Shown: one piece after another, positions 30,406 to 40,587 of the stretch
Position numbering within the stretch: position 1 is the stretch's first letter
Layout: each line of letters opens with the position of its first letter
Assembly: GCA_002162955.1 (NCBI GenBank)
Contig: MABD01000019.1
Location: 1 to 64,000 of the forward strand
DNA length: 64,000 nt
Source of the DNA: Gammaproteobacteria bacterium 45_16_T64
GTDB lineage: Bacteria; Pseudomonadota; Gammaproteobacteria; Pseudomonadales; Ketobacteraceae
Direction of reading: 5' to 3'
The notes under the pieces: model-generated
The model's database searches: none
Told to the model about the DNA's origin: nothing
Seen by the model: the letters and a program-made list of their open reading frames with translations, nothing else
Made by a program: the position numbers and the translations under genes

Positions 30406-30669
30406 TTGGCTAACTCACCCCAAGCAAAAAAACGTGCTCGCCAAGCCGAGAAGAACCGCAAGCATAACGTAAGCTTGCGCTCCATGGTGCGCACGTATAT
30501 CAAAGCAACTCTTAGCGCCATCGAAGCTGGCGACAAAGAAAAAGCACAAGCGGCTTTCACCGCTACCGTACCTGTCATCGACAGCATGGTAAACAAAGGC
30601 ATTATGCACAAGAACAAGGCTGCTCGCAGCAAGAGCCGCTTGAACGCTAAAGTTAAAGCTCTCGCTTAA
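30406..30669 (+). CDS. rpsT: 30S ribosomal protein S20 (TTG start)
   Basis: Primary 16S rRNA-binding protein of the small subunit. 87 aa and strongly basic, with the typical start [17 protein letters not shown]. The initiator is TTG at 30406, with AGGAG about 8 nt upstream. E. coli rpsT also starts with UUG and its weak start is part of feedback control, so the same control is likely here. It is a single-gene transcript between a promoter at 30280 and a strong terminator at 30682. Confidence 0.97.
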   Translation: MANSPQAKKRARQAEKNRKHNVSLRSMVRTYIKATLSAIEAGDKEKAQAAFTATVPVIDSMVNKGIMHKNKAARSKSRLNAKVKALA

Positions 30670-30681
30670 ACTGCCGCGTCA

Positions 30682-30724
30682 AGACATAAAAAAAGCCGTT
30701 TTATAAACGGCTTTTTTTATGTCT
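30682..30724. terminator. Bidirectional terminator between rpsT and proB
   Basis: A perfect 20-bp inverted repeat (30682-30701 with 30705-30724) has a 3-nt loop, with the GC core AGCCGTTT/AAACGGCT flanked by A7 and T7. It ends rpsT on the plus strand and proB on the minus strand. Confidence 0.93.
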
Positions 30725-30739
30725 ATCATTTAGAAAAGA

Positions 30740-31882
30740 TCAATAAACAACCATATTGTCGAGGTGAATCAACTCCGGCTCATCCACATAGCCCAGCACA
30801 GATTCAATACCCGAACTCGCTACCCCAACCACCCGAGCAGACTCCTCGGAGCTATAGTTAACCAAGCCACAGGCCACTTTGGCGCCATCAGGCCCAACAC
30901 ACAGCACCATCTCACCTCTTGAAAACTCACCTACCACTTTACGCACACCCACCGGAAGCAGGCTCACACCGCCCCGCTTAAGCGCCTTAACGGCACCTTC
31001 ATCCAGGGTAACCTCCCCCTTCATCTGTAAATGCCCCGCAAGCCACTGCTTTCGCGCCGCAAAGGGCGCACTATCTGCTGTTAGCAGCGTACCGACATCA
31101 TTACCCGCGAAGATATTCTCTAACGCAGCAGGCTCCCTACCCCCAATGATTACAGTAGCCGCCCCTGAACGCGCCGCCAACTGAGCCGCCCGAACTTTTG
31201 TGGTCATCCCGCCGCGCCCCAAACCTCCAGCGGTGTCCGTTGCCATTCCCGCCAAAGACTCGTCAAACGCCCGCGACTGGGAAATCAATGAAGCATCGGG
31301 GTTGCCACGAGGGTCGCTATCAAACATACCCTTTTGATCAGTCAAAATCACCAGCAGCTCAGCCTCAACCAAATTGGTGACTAACGCTCCTAGCGTGTCA
31401 TTATCACCAAACCGAATTTCGTCCGTGACAACCGTATCATTTTCATTCACGACAGGTACAACACCCAAACCAAGCAACGATAAGAGCGCGCTGCGGCTAT
31501 TGAGGTACCTTTTTCGATCCGACAAGTCATCATGGGTCAGCAATATCTGCGCAGTATGAAGACCATGACCCTGAAAGCAGGTCTCCCAGGTTTGCACCAA
31601 CCCCATCTGCCCAACGGCCGCTGCTGCCTGCAATTCATGTATTGTAGATGGGCGCTGAGCCCATCCCAAGCGGCTCATACCTTCAGCCACAGCCCCAGAG
31701 GAAACCAACACCACCTCTACCCCATGAGACCTCAATTTAGCAATCTGACTAACCCAACCAGCAATAGCCTCCCGATCAACACCCTTCCCATCAGCGGTTA
31801 GCAGTGCGCTACCCACCTTAACCACCCAGCGACGGGTAGCAGGGATCTGACTACGTGCAACAAGGGACTGACTCTTATTCAT
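30740..31882 (-). CDS. proB: Glutamate 5-kinase
   Basis: First step of proline synthesis, phosphorylating glutamate. An N-terminal amino acid kinase domain ([25 protein letters not shown]) and a C-terminal PUA domain (last 100 residues or so), the same layout as E. coli ProB. I start at ATG 31882, with AAGGATAGG upstream, giving 380 aa; a TTG six codons earlier is less likely. It lies 23 bp after obgE, an arrangement common in gammaproteobacteria. proA is not in the window. Confidence 0.95.
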   Translation of the reverse strand: MNKSQSLVARSQIPATRRWVVKVGSALLTADGKGVDREAIAGWVSQIAKLRSHGVEVVLVSSGAVAEGMSRLGWAQRPSTIHELQAAAAVGQMGLVQTWETCFQGHGLHTAQILLTHDDLSDRKRYLNSRSALLSLLGLGVVPVVNENDTVVTDEIRFGDNDTLGALVTNLVEAELLVILTDQKGMFDSDPRGNPDASLISQSRAFDESLAGMATDTAGGLGRGGMTTKVRAAQLAARSGAATVIIGGREPAALENIFAGNDVGTLLTADSAPFAARKQWLAGHLQMKGEVTLDEGAVKALKRGGVSLLPVGVRKVVGEFSRGEMVLCVGPDGAKVACGLVNYSSEESARVVGVASSGIESVLGYVDEPELIHLDNMVVY

Positions 31883-31905
31883 ACAACCTATCCTTACCAA
31901 ACGCC

Positions 31906-33198
<1,293 letters not shown>

Positions 33199-33207
33199 CT
33201 AAACGCA

Positions 33208-33238
33208 AAAAAGCCCCACCTAACCGGAAGGGCTTTTT
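33208..33238 (-). terminator. Terminator after rpmA
   Basis: A 9-bp stem AAAAAGCCC (33208-33216) / GGGCTTTTT (33230-33238) has a 13-nt loop and, read leftward, ends in a T run. It lies between rpmA and obgE and likely lowers read-through from ribosomal protein genes into obgE-proB. Confidence 0.75.
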
Positions 33239-33279
33239 CTAATATTCCGCAATGCGGAGTATCGAGCGTAAAAGTAAAC

Positions 33280-33540
33280 CTATGCCGCAGGTACGATTGT
33301 CACGTACTGACGACTTTTAGGTCCTTTTATCTCAAACTTCACTTCACCGTCTGCAGTTGCAAACAATGTGTGATCTTTACCAATACCAACATTGCTTCCA
33401 GCATGGAACTTAGTTCCGCGCTGACGAACAAGAATATTTCCAGCGATCGCTTGTTGTCCGCCGAAAAGCTTAACACCTAAGCGTTTCGACTCGGAATCGC
33501 GACCGTTACGGGTACTACCACCAGCTTTCTTATGAGCCAT
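33280..33540 (-). CDS. rpmA: 50S ribosomal protein L27
   Basis: 86-aa ribosomal protein whose N-terminal tail reaches the peptidyl transferase centre. The start [16 protein letters not shown] is the family signature, so no leader is cleaved (unlike Firmicutes L27). GGAG precedes the ATG. Second gene of the rplU-rpmA operon, 15 bp after rplU. Confidence 0.98.
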   Translation of the reverse strand: MAHKKAGGSTRNGRDSESKRLGVKLFGGQQAIAGNILVRQRGTKFHAGSNVGIGKDHTLFATADGEVKFEIKGPKSRQYVTIVPAA

Positions 33541-33555
33541 TGTACTGTCTCCTTA

Positions 33556-33867
33556 TTAGGCGCTAATGCCCGTAATTTTAACTTCTGTATACCACTGACG
33601 ATGGCCCATACGCTTCATATGGTGCTTACGACGACGGAACTTAATAATTTTAACTTTCTCGCCACGACCGTGCGTTACCACCTCAGCAGTAACCTTGCTA
33701 CCTTCAACCAGAGGTGCACCGACTTTTACGTCGCCACCGTCAGCTACCAGTAACACTTCATCAAATTCTATAGCGCTGCCAGGTTCTGCATCAATCAATT
33801 CTAGCTTTAATACTTCACCTTCAACAACACGATGCTGCTTACCGCCGCTCTTAATTACCGCGTACAT
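33556..33867 (-). CDS. rplU: 50S ribosomal protein L21
   Basis: 23S rRNA-binding protein. I start at ATG 33867 ([14 protein letters not shown]), with GGAG upstream, giving 103 aa as in E. coli; an in-frame TTG five codons earlier is not used in the family. The C-terminal [19 protein letters not shown] is typical. Driven by the strong promoter at 33983-34011. Confidence 0.98.
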   Translation of the reverse strand: MYAVIKSGGKQHRVVEGEVLKLELIDAEPGSAIEFDEVLLVADGGDVKVGAPLVEGSKVTAEVVTHGRGEKVKIIKFRRRKHHMKRMGHRQWYTEVKITGISA

Positions 33868-33982
33868 GTTAGCTGACTCCAATATATGTCTTTATTTATT
33901 CAAGTAAGGTATCTCAACCTCACATTATCAATTCTTAGCCATGCCGTTAAAACTTAAACGATACAGGGCTACAGGGGGCCGA

Positions 33983-34011
33983 ATTCTACGGCAATGCATA
34001 CCCCCCCGCAA
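33983..34011 (-). promoter_or_regulatory. Promoter of rplU-rpmA
   Basis: On the minus strand TTGCGG (34006-34011), a 17-bp spacer and TAGAAT (33983-33988) form a good sigma-70 promoter. The spacer starts with a G run. The start region is GC-rich (CGGCCCCC), as expected for growth-rate-controlled ribosomal genes. Confidence 0.6.
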
Positions 34012-34092
34012 GCCTTTTTAACACCAGATCAAAATATAACGGATGACAAAAGAAAAACACCGGGGCTACCCTAGTAGAAAGGCATGTTTATC

Positions 34093-34106
34093 AGGTTAAT
34101 TAACCT
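34093..34106. promoter_or_regulatory. 14-bp palindrome upstream of the ispB promoter
   Basis: AGGTTAATTAACCT is a perfect palindrome ending 16 bp before the -35 box of the ispB promoter. It could be an operator for a dimeric regulator. No regulator is assigned. Confidence 0.3.
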
Positions 34107-34122
34107 CACACCTTTAGTTTGC

Positions 34123-34151
34123 TTGACACCCTCTAATCGGCCCAATAGCAT
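34123..34151 (+). promoter_or_regulatory. Promoter of ispB
   Basis: A perfect -35 TTGACA (34123-34128), a 17-bp spacer and TAGCAT (34146-34151), 65 bp before the ispB ATG. Confidence 0.6.
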
Positions 34152-34216
34152 TGCTGCACACATCGCTCACTACAGAGCGAACCAAATGGATCTAAATCGG
34201 TCGGTTAGCCATCTCT

Positions 34217-35185
34217 ATGAATTTCAAAGAAATATCTGCAGCGGTTGAAGAGGATTTTCAAGCCGTAGATCAACTCATCAATCAACAACTCCACACCCGC
34301 GTACCGCTTGTACAAGAAGTTGGCAATTATATCATCCAAAGCGGCGGGAAACGACTTCGCCCACTTATTTCTTTGCTTAGTGCTCGCGCTGCAGGCTACG
34401 AAGGCCAGCAGCACATCAATATTGCTGCTGTTGTTGAATTCCTACACACCGCAACCTTATTGCATGACGATGTCGTTGACAAATCGGACCTTCGCAGGGG
34501 ACGAGCAACAGTGAACAGCGTCTGGGGTAACGCCCCCAGCGTACTCGTCGGTGACTTTCTGATTTCCAGAGCTTTTCAGATGGTTGTGTCTATGGGGAAC
34601 CTTAGGGTGCTAGGCATTATTTCCGATGCGACCAACCTAATTGCTGAAGGCGAAGTGCTTCAATTGATCAACTGTCGAGACCCCGAGACAACAGAAGAGC
34701 GGTATATGGAAGTCATCCACTACAAGACCGCTAAGATGTTCGAAGCCGCCGCAGAGGCAGGAGCCGTATTAGCAAAACCCGAGAACGGCCTAGAAAGCTG
34801 CTTCGCAGTCTACGCAGATCATCTCGGGCGTGCATTTCAACTAATAGATGATGCATTGGATTACACAGGCAATGCGGATGAGATGGGCAAAAACGTTGGG
34901 GACGACCTCGCAGAGGGAAAACCAACACTACCGCTTATCGAAGCCATCAAACGCGGCACACCGGAAGAGTCCGCGCTAATCAAGAGCGCCATCAAAAATG
35001 GCGGCCTAGATCACCTAGAAGCAATCACCGCAGCCGTACATAACAGCGGCGCCCTTGATTACACTCTGGAATCCGCCCTAAACCAATCAAGACTAGCGAA
35101 AGAAGCACTCTCGAAAGTTCCCTCCTCTAAATATAAAGATGCGCTAATCGGGCTGGCGGACCTTGCAGTTAATCGGGACCACTAG
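34217..35185 (+). CDS. ispB: Octaprenyl (polyprenyl) diphosphate synthase
   Basis: Trans-prenyltransferase building the side chain of ubiquinone. The first Asp-rich motif is DDVVD, in LHDDVVDKSDLRRG, and the second is DDALD, in LIDDALDYTG. 322 aa, as in E. coli IspB. It uses IPP made through IspH, encoded in this window. The divergent rplU-rpmA/ispB arrangement is conserved in gammaproteobacteria. The stop overlaps that of the convergent histidine kinase gene by 4 bp. Confidence 0.95.
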   Translation: MNFKEISAAVEEDFQAVDQLINQQLHTRVPLVQEVGNYIIQSGGKRLRPLISLLSARAAGYEGQQHINIAAVVEFLHTATLLHDDVVDKSDLRRGRATVNSVWGNAPSVLVGDFLISRAFQMVVSMGNLRVLGIISDATNLIAEGEVLQLINCRDPETTEERYMEVIHYKTAKMFEAAAEAGAVLAKPENGLESCFAVYADHLGRAFQLIDDALDYTGNADEMGKNVGDDLAEGKPTLPLIEAIKRGTPEESALIKSAIKNGGLDHLEAITAAVHNSGALDYTLESALNQSRLAKEALSKVPSSKYKDALIGLADLAVNRDH

Positions 35186-37047
35186 CCTACATCCACTTGG
35201 TCCTGCCGGCTTATCGCTGGCAGGACACTAGCTTCGCCGCCAACTGCTACTCCTCCCAACAACCGGTTTAAACAAGCTTCCAACTCCCGCTGCTTAATCG
35301 GCTTGGTCAAAAAACCCGACATACCAACGCTCTCACACTTAACTCTATCCTCTTCCAATACATTTGCGGTTAACGCCACGATAATGGGCCCAGCCTTATT
35401 GTCACCGTCCTTAAGCGACGCCGACAAAATACGCTCTGCTGCTTCCAAGCCACTGAGTTCAGGCATCTGTAAATCCATTAATATCAGATCGAATTCAACC
35501 CGATCCGATTTAGACACGGCCTCGACACCATTTGCCACAACCTCGTGCTTATAATTAAGGTTCTTCAACATTTTGGAGACGACTTTTTGATTAACGACGT
35601 TATCTTCTGCAACTAAAATATTGATATTCTCTCTTTTAGCAACGGTCACTATTTGCTGCTCGACTATGTCCGAGCTCTCCACATACTGATCCACCTGCTC
35701 GACACGAATCGAAAACTCAAAACAGCTTCCACGGCCTACCTCACTACGTACCGATATTTCTCCCCCCATTAACGTTACTAACAGGCGGGTAATGGACAAC
35801 CCTAGCCCTGTTCCACCAAAGTCACGGGTAATAGTGGAGTCTGCCTGAGTAAAAGAATCAAATATGTGCGGCAATACTTCTTGCCGAATTCCAATGCCGC
35901 TATCCCATACGCGAAAACACAGTACGCCACCCTGATCTTCATCCATGTACACCTGTAATTTCACATAGCCAGCGGGGGTAAACTTCAGCGCATTGCCCAA
36001 CAAATTGACGATAATCTGTGACAATCTATTTTTATCAGCACATACCAACTCAGGCACGTTAGCGTCAATAACAAAAGACAATGAAACATCATCGGACTTA
36101 CTCACACCCACCAACTGGATGTTATTTTTGATGCACGCGCCTAACGCAAACGGCACACTATCCAGCTCGACCTTGCCTGCCTCAATTTTAGACAGATCCA
36201 AGATGTCATTGATTACTGTCAGCAAGCTATCACCGCTGGTAACAATGGTATCGGTATACGTTTTTTGGGCTGCGGACAAATTTGTCTGCAACAACAAATC
36301 AGCCATTCCCAACACCCCGTTTAAGGGCGTGCGTATTTCATGGCTCATTACTGCCATAAACTCACTACGAGACTTCACTGCAGCATTAGCTTCCAGCGCG
36401 ACCCCCCGCAAACGCGCCTCTGTACGCAACTGAACACGCTGGCGCCACCACATAAGCAATAACAACGTCACCAAGGACCAAGAAACAAAAACAAATGCTT
36501 GATAATAGAGGGATATTTTCTCCGTTAGACTTGCGTACAACACGTCGGCATCTCGCTGATCAGAAAACGCCGACAACTGCAGGCTACTTCGCAAACCTTC
36601 AGCCAACCGCTTAGCGACTAGGTTAGTACTTTCTTCCTGAAACAAGCCTTTAGCCATTCGCTCAGCAGCACGATCAAGCAATTCACGGTATCGCTCAACT
36701 GACATAAGCAAGTGCCGAGAATCAGTATCGCTACGTTCATCAGGCAGACCATCCAGTGTCACGAGTGCTAACTCCACCTCCATCAGCGCACCCTCCATCA
36801 ATGGTGCCTCATCCTTTTGAAGGGCCAACGCATACAATCGCAGGGATGCCTGCACAGACGCCAAAGCTTGTAGCTTGATCGCCATCGCTTGATGAGATTC
36901 ATGCTGCGACACCACCAAGGCTTCAGTGGAGCGAGTAAATTGTGTATAGATAACCAACAACAAGGCCGCGCAAGGTATTGCCAGATAGGTAAAATAATTA
37001 ATTACAGAAACGATAGCGCTGTGCTTTCCAGCAGGCTCAGAGGTCAT
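35182..37047 (-). CDS. Hybrid sensor histidine kinase/response regulator
   Basis: 621-aa membrane kinase of unknown signal. TM1 (about 15-37), a helical periplasmic domain (about 40-178), TM2 (about 180-201), then HisKA with the phospho-acceptor His236 in VMSHEIRTPLNG. The HATPase has DSGIGI and GGTGLGLSI, and the C-terminal REC domain has Asp about 524 in LMDLQMPELSG. There is no HPt domain, so a separate phosphotransfer protein may be needed unless the receiver is used within the protein. It is monocistronic and converges on ispB. The layout resembles BarA-like kinases, but a HAMP domain is not clear, so I give no name. Confidence 0.88.
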   Translation of the reverse strand: MTSEPAGKHSAIVSVINYFTYLAIPCAALLLVIYTQFTRSTEALVVSQHESHQAMAIKLQALASVQASLRLYALALQKDEAPLMEGALMEVELALVTLDGLPDERSDTDSRHLLMSVERYRELLDRAAERMAKGLFQEESTNLVAKRLAEGLRSSLQLSAFSDQRDADVLYASLTEKISLYYQAFVFVSWSLVTLLLLMWWRQRVQLRTEARLRGVALEANAAVKSRSEFMAVMSHEIRTPLNGVLGMADLLLQTNLSAAQKTYTDTIVTSGDSLLTVINDILDLSKIEAGKVELDSVPFALGACIKNNIQLVGVSKSDDVSLSFVIDANVPELVCADKNRLSQIIVNLLGNALKFTPAGYVKLQVYMDEDQGGVLCFRVWDSGIGIRQEVLPHIFDSFTQADSTITRDFGGTGLGLSITRLLVTLMGGEISVRSEVGRGSCFEFSIRVEQVDQYVESSDIVEQQIVTVAKRENINILVAEDNVVNQKVVSKMLKNLNYKHEVVANGVEAVSKSDRVEFDLILMDLQMPELSGLEAAERILSASLKDGDNKAGPIIVALTANVLEEDRVKCESVGMSGFLTKPIKQRELEACLNRLLGGVAVGGEASVLPAISRQDQVDVG

Positions 37048-37217
37048 CCAAAAACCTTTATACTTTTTATTAATAGAGTTATTGGCAGTATATCGCCTTA
37101 TAACCCCGTGGCAAGAGGGTCCATGGACAAAAAACTTCCGTAAATGACAAGTTGTAAATCTACCAAAACCTGCAAGAATGGCCTAATAGATATCGGAATA
37201 ACATCTTCGGAGCCTCC

Positions 37218-38171
37218 ATGAATCGCCCCACGCTAACTACCCTGCTGCTTGCCTCTTCATTCACTCTAGCGGCATGCAGTACTGCCCCCGCTCCTGTTAC
37301 ACCTCCTAAGCCACCCAGCCAAACCAAAACAAACATCGTCAAATCCAGCGTCAAATCAAGTGCCAAGCCAACGCCTAAGAAAACCGTAACGCAAACAAAA
37401 CAACCCGTCGTCTCAGCAAAGCCTGCCCCTGCGCCAACTAAAAAAACAACCACCACGAGCACAGTCAAGGTGGCAACATCTCAAAAGGTGCCTACGCCAA
37501 AAAAAGTCGCGAAGCCTAAAAAGGTCACCACCAAGCCGTTAACAACCAAACGGGCAGCACAATCAATTCCAAAACCAGTAAAACCGAGTATCAAAGCCCC
37601 CAAAGAAACCGTTCAAAAAACAGCCCCTACTCCCATCAAGCCACTGCCTAAAGTTGCCGCCCCAACAGAGCCGGCCAACAGCATTGGCAAAGAAACGAAT
37701 ATCAGCCCTTCCCCAGCACTACAAATGGAAGTCACACTTGACAGTTTACCTATGAACATTGGTGCCTGGACACTAGACAGAAGCTCACAAAGCGCCCAGC
37801 AGTGTAGCTTAGTCAGCCAAAAAAACGCCATGCCCGACGGCCAGGGCGTCACTCCGATTTATCTCGAAATCACCCGAAATGACGCCATATTGTTCACTAA
37901 ATCCAATATTGATCTGAGCTATCCAGACTCCGGGCTATTTATTGACCAAAAAAAGCAGGCCTCTTTGGGTGACCTTTACACCCCAACCTCTGTCACGTTC
38001 TCCGCACAATACCCTTCTTTAATTAACACTCTCAAGAACAATGCTAATATTGAATTTAGGCTAGGGTTTTGGCCTTCTTGGCCGATAACACAAACCTACA
38101 GCACAACATTAATGACCACGAATCTACCACAAGCACTAACCGCCCTAGCAACGTGCAACAACATCCTGTGA
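37218..38171 (+). CDS. Lys/Pro/Thr-rich lipoprotein, function unknown
   Basis: 317-aa predicted lipoprotein (signal peptide with lipobox LAAC, Cys about 20). Residues about 25-160 are a low-complexity, strongly basic region rich in Lys, Pro, Thr and Ala (repeats of the type KPxPKK, TKKTT, KPVKP). It resembles the extended linkers that span the periplasm or bind peptidoglycan. The last 145 residues form a compact domain with two or more Cys (SAQQCSL; ATCNN at the end) that I do not recognise. It is 102 bp upstream of the CxxCH/HAMP receptor in the same direction and could be part of that locus. Confidence 0.75.
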   Translation: MNRPTLTTLLLASSFTLAACSTAPAPVTPPKPPSQTKTNIVKSSVKSSAKPTPKKTVTQTKQPVVSAKPAPAPTKKTTTTSTVKVATSQKVPTPKKVAKPKKVTTKPLTTKRAAQSIPKPVKPSIKAPKETVQKTAPTPIKPLPKVAAPTEPANSIGKETNISPSPALQMEVTLDSLPMNIGAWTLDRSSQSAQQCSLVSQKNAMPDGQGVTPIYLEITRNDAILFTKSNIDLSYPDSGLFIDQKKQASLGDLYTPTSVTFSAQYPSLINTLKNNANIEFRLGFWPSWPITQTYSTTLMTTNLPQALTALATCNNIL

Positions 38172-38272
38172 ATGTAGACGAAGTTAACATTTATTTTTGC
38201 CTTTCAGTTTGGTAACGTGCCCCCAGAGAGAGGCATGTATATTTCATTTACTTAACAATAAGAGAGAATAGT

Positions 38273-39160
38273 ATGGGCTTAAGAATGAAGTTTAACCTGG
38301 TATTGTTTATCGCAATTGCCGCTGGTTTAACTATCGCTGGAGCGTTTAGCAATCAACTTTTGAAAGAAAACGCTCGCGAAGAAGTCCTACAGTCTGCACG
38401 CATCATGATGGAAAGTGCCATTGCTGTGCGTGGATACACAGTAAAAGAAGTAAAACCGCTATTGGCAGTACAGCAACGGCGTCAATTTATCTCCCAAACC
38501 GTGCCAGCCTATGCGGCCTCACAATATATAAAACGCCTACAAAAGAAGCACCCGGAATACAGCTATAAAGAAGCGACTCTCAACCCAACGAACCCGGCCA
38601 ACCGCGCAGCTGAATGGGAAACAGATATCATCTCATATTTCCGCAATCATGACGGAGAGAAAGAACTGATCGGTGAACGTACCACGCCAACAGGACCTCA
38701 ACTGTACCTAAGTCGCCCAATCAAGATCACCAATCCCGCGTGCTTAGCGTGCCACAGCACCCCTGCCAATGCACCCGAGACACTTATCAATACCTATGGT
38801 GACAATAACGGATTCGGCTGGAAACTTGACGAAGTCGTTGGTGCACAAGTGGTATCAGTACCAATGGCTTTACCACTAGAACGTGCAAATAGCACATTTA
38901 TTACCTTTATGATTGCCTTGCTAGGGGTGTTTGCTTTACTTATTATTCTACTCAACATCATGCTTCACTTTATTGTGGTAAAACCTGTGTCGGCAATGTC
39001 CAAAAAAGCGGATGAAGTCAGCATGGGCAACCTCACAGTTGAAGAGCTCGCGATCAAAGGTAATGACGAAATATCATCTTTGGGCCGTTCTTTTAACCGC
39101 ATGCACCGCAGCCTAGACAATGCAGTCAAGCTGCTCGACGAAACTATGGATGACGAATAA
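38273..39160 (+). CDS. DUF3365 (Tll0287-like) heme-motif receptor with HAMP, no output domain
   Basis: 295-aa membrane protein. TM1 (about 7-25), then a periplasmic DUF3365 domain (about 35-205) carrying a c-type heme motif CLACH (Cys157, Cys160, His161), TM2 (about 209-236) and a HAMP domain (about 234-286). It ends there, without a kinase, cyclase or chemotaxis output. DUF3365 proteins are known or proposed heme-based redox or gas sensors. It ends 9 bp before the Ser/Thr kinase gene, so the two probably act together. Direct partnership is inference. Confidence 0.82.
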   Translation: MGLRMKFNLVLFIAIAAGLTIAGAFSNQLLKENAREEVLQSARIMMESAIAVRGYTVKEVKPLLAVQQRRQFISQTVPAYAASQYIKRLQKKHPEYSYKEATLNPTNPANRAAEWETDIISYFRNHDGEKELIGERTTPTGPQLYLSRPIKITNPACLACHSTPANAPETLINTYGDNNGFGWKLDEVVGAQVVSVPMALPLERANSTFITFMIALLGVFALLIILLNIMLHFIVVKPVSAMSKKADEVSMGNLTVEELAIKGNDEISSLGRSFNRMHRSLDNAVKLLDETMDDE

Positions 39161-39169
39161 TCAAACGTA

Positions 39170-40573
39170 ATGAGTAACCAGAAGTCAATTCCATCGCGCA
39201 TCGCCAAATATGAAATCAATCGAGTACTTGGCAAGGGCGCGATGGGAATCGTATACCAAGGCCTAGATGCGCAAATCGAACGCAAAGTCGCCGTCAAGGT
39301 ACTTCACACTCACCTGATAGAGGGTGACCTTGGCGATGACCTCACGGTACGCTTTCAACAAGAAGCCAAAGCTGCTGCGCGCTGCCTACACCCTAATATT
39401 GTCAGCGTTTTCGATTTCGGCTTTCATGAAAGCCGCCCCTACATCGCCATGGAATATGTCGAAGGCATCGAGCTCAAAGCACAATTGCAAAGTGACTCTC
39501 AATATTCTCTAGCTGTCGCGGCAGACATTACCATCCAGATCCTGCAAGCCCTAGAGCACGCTCACGCCAAAGGCGTCGTACACAGAGATATCAAGCCTGC
39601 GAATATAATTCTGCTAGAAAATGGCGATGTGAAAGTCTCCGACTTTGGTGTCGCCAGACTCGACACCTCCGACCTTACCAGTACAGGGTTTATGGTAGGC
39701 ACACCGAACTACATGTCGCCAGAAGGCTTGCAAGGCCTAACAGTCGACAAGCGTACAGACCTTTACAGTGTGGGGGTTCTATTTTATGAATTGCTCACGC
39801 AACGGCGACCCGTTCGAGGCCTCAGTCTCGATGAAACTATTGAATCCTTGGACGTCCTAGGTCACCTATCCGTACAAAATATTAATTCGATAAAACCCAT
39901 CTTGCGCCGCGCACTGCAACCCAATGTTGAAGCTAGGTTTCAAACAGCGAGAGACTTTATCAGTAAGCTTGAAGCTATTGATGACATGGAACTAAGTGAA
40001 GCGAAAACGGGCTTCTATATTTCCCCTGATGCAAAAACACTTATTGCATCATCTAAGCCTGACATAATGGCTAACACATTAAGCTCGGAAGTGCTGGAGT
40101 CTCTCGAACAAACATTAGCAAAATATGTTGGCCCAATGGCTCACTACTTAGTGAAAAAATCCAGTAAAAAAAGCCAGACAATGGAGGGGTTATCCCAAAT
40201 TCTTGCGCAACATATCCCTAACGAAACCGAACGCCAAGAATTCATCCAAAACCTTACATCATCAGGGATTTACAAGAAAGGAAACGCAAACCAAACCTCC
40301 AACACTGCCAATTCATCATCCGTATCGCGCATTTTTGGTCCTAACGATTCCACCTCAATTAATACCGCAACCCAGTCAACCATCATCAAAACCATCTCGG
40401 CCGATGAGATAAAGAAAGTCGCCGATGCTCTGGTGTTTTATGTAGGGCCTCTAGCAAAGCGTTTAGCTAAAAAAGATGCTAAGAATTCAGTGTCTCTGGA
40501 TGACTTCCATCAACGGGCTGCCGACAATATCCCTAATGCCAAAGAACGCACTGAGTTTCTTAGTAAACTATAA
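39170..40573 (+). CDS. Ser/Thr protein kinase with duplicated C-terminal module
   Basis: 467-aa cytoplasmic Hanks-type kinase. Gly-rich loop GKGAMG (21-26), ATP-binding Lys43, catalytic HRDIKPAN (Asp140), DFG (Asp158) and an activation segment rich in Ser/Thr that ends in SPE (183-185) instead of APE. There is no membrane helix. After a linker come two related segments of about 55 residues (about 309-362 and 412-467), each with YVGP-x-A, a run of Lys, then (H/N)IPN-x(3)-R-x-(E)F. They are separated by a Ser/Thr/Asn-rich stretch. The gene follows the receptor gene by 9 bp, so co-expression is likely. The ribosome site is weak, which suggests coupling. Confidence 0.88.
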   Translation: MSNQKSIPSRIAKYEINRVLGKGAMGIVYQGLDAQIERKVAVKVLHTHLIEGDLGDDLTVRFQQEAKAAARCLHPNIVSVFDFGFHESRPYIAMEYVEGIELKAQLQSDSQYSLAVAADITIQILQALEHAHAKGVVHRDIKPANIILLENGDVKVSDFGVARLDTSDLTSTGFMVGTPNYMSPEGLQGLTVDKRTDLYSVGVLFYELLTQRRPVRGLSLDETIESLDVLGHLSVQNINSIKPILRRALQPNVEARFQTARDFISKLEAIDDMELSEAKTGFYISPDAKTLIASSKPDIMANTLSSEVLESLEQTLAKYVGPMAHYLVKKSSKKSQTMEGLSQILAQHIPNETERQEFIQNLTSSGIYKKGNANQTSNTANSSSVSRIFGPNDSTSINTATQSTIIKTISADEIKKVADALVFYVGPLAKRLAKKDAKNSVSLDDFHQRAADNIPNAKERTEFLSKL

Positions 40574-40587
40574 CGCTCGTTTACAAA

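Larger units (their letters stand above)
33868..34216. other. Divergent promoter region of rplU-rpmA and ispB
   Basis: This 349-bp interval holds no gene. It contains the leftward rplU promoter (33983-34011), the rightward ispB promoter (34123-34151) and a 14-bp perfect palindrome (34093-34106) between them. The rplU leader is about 110 nt. Nothing else stands out. Confidence 0.6.
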
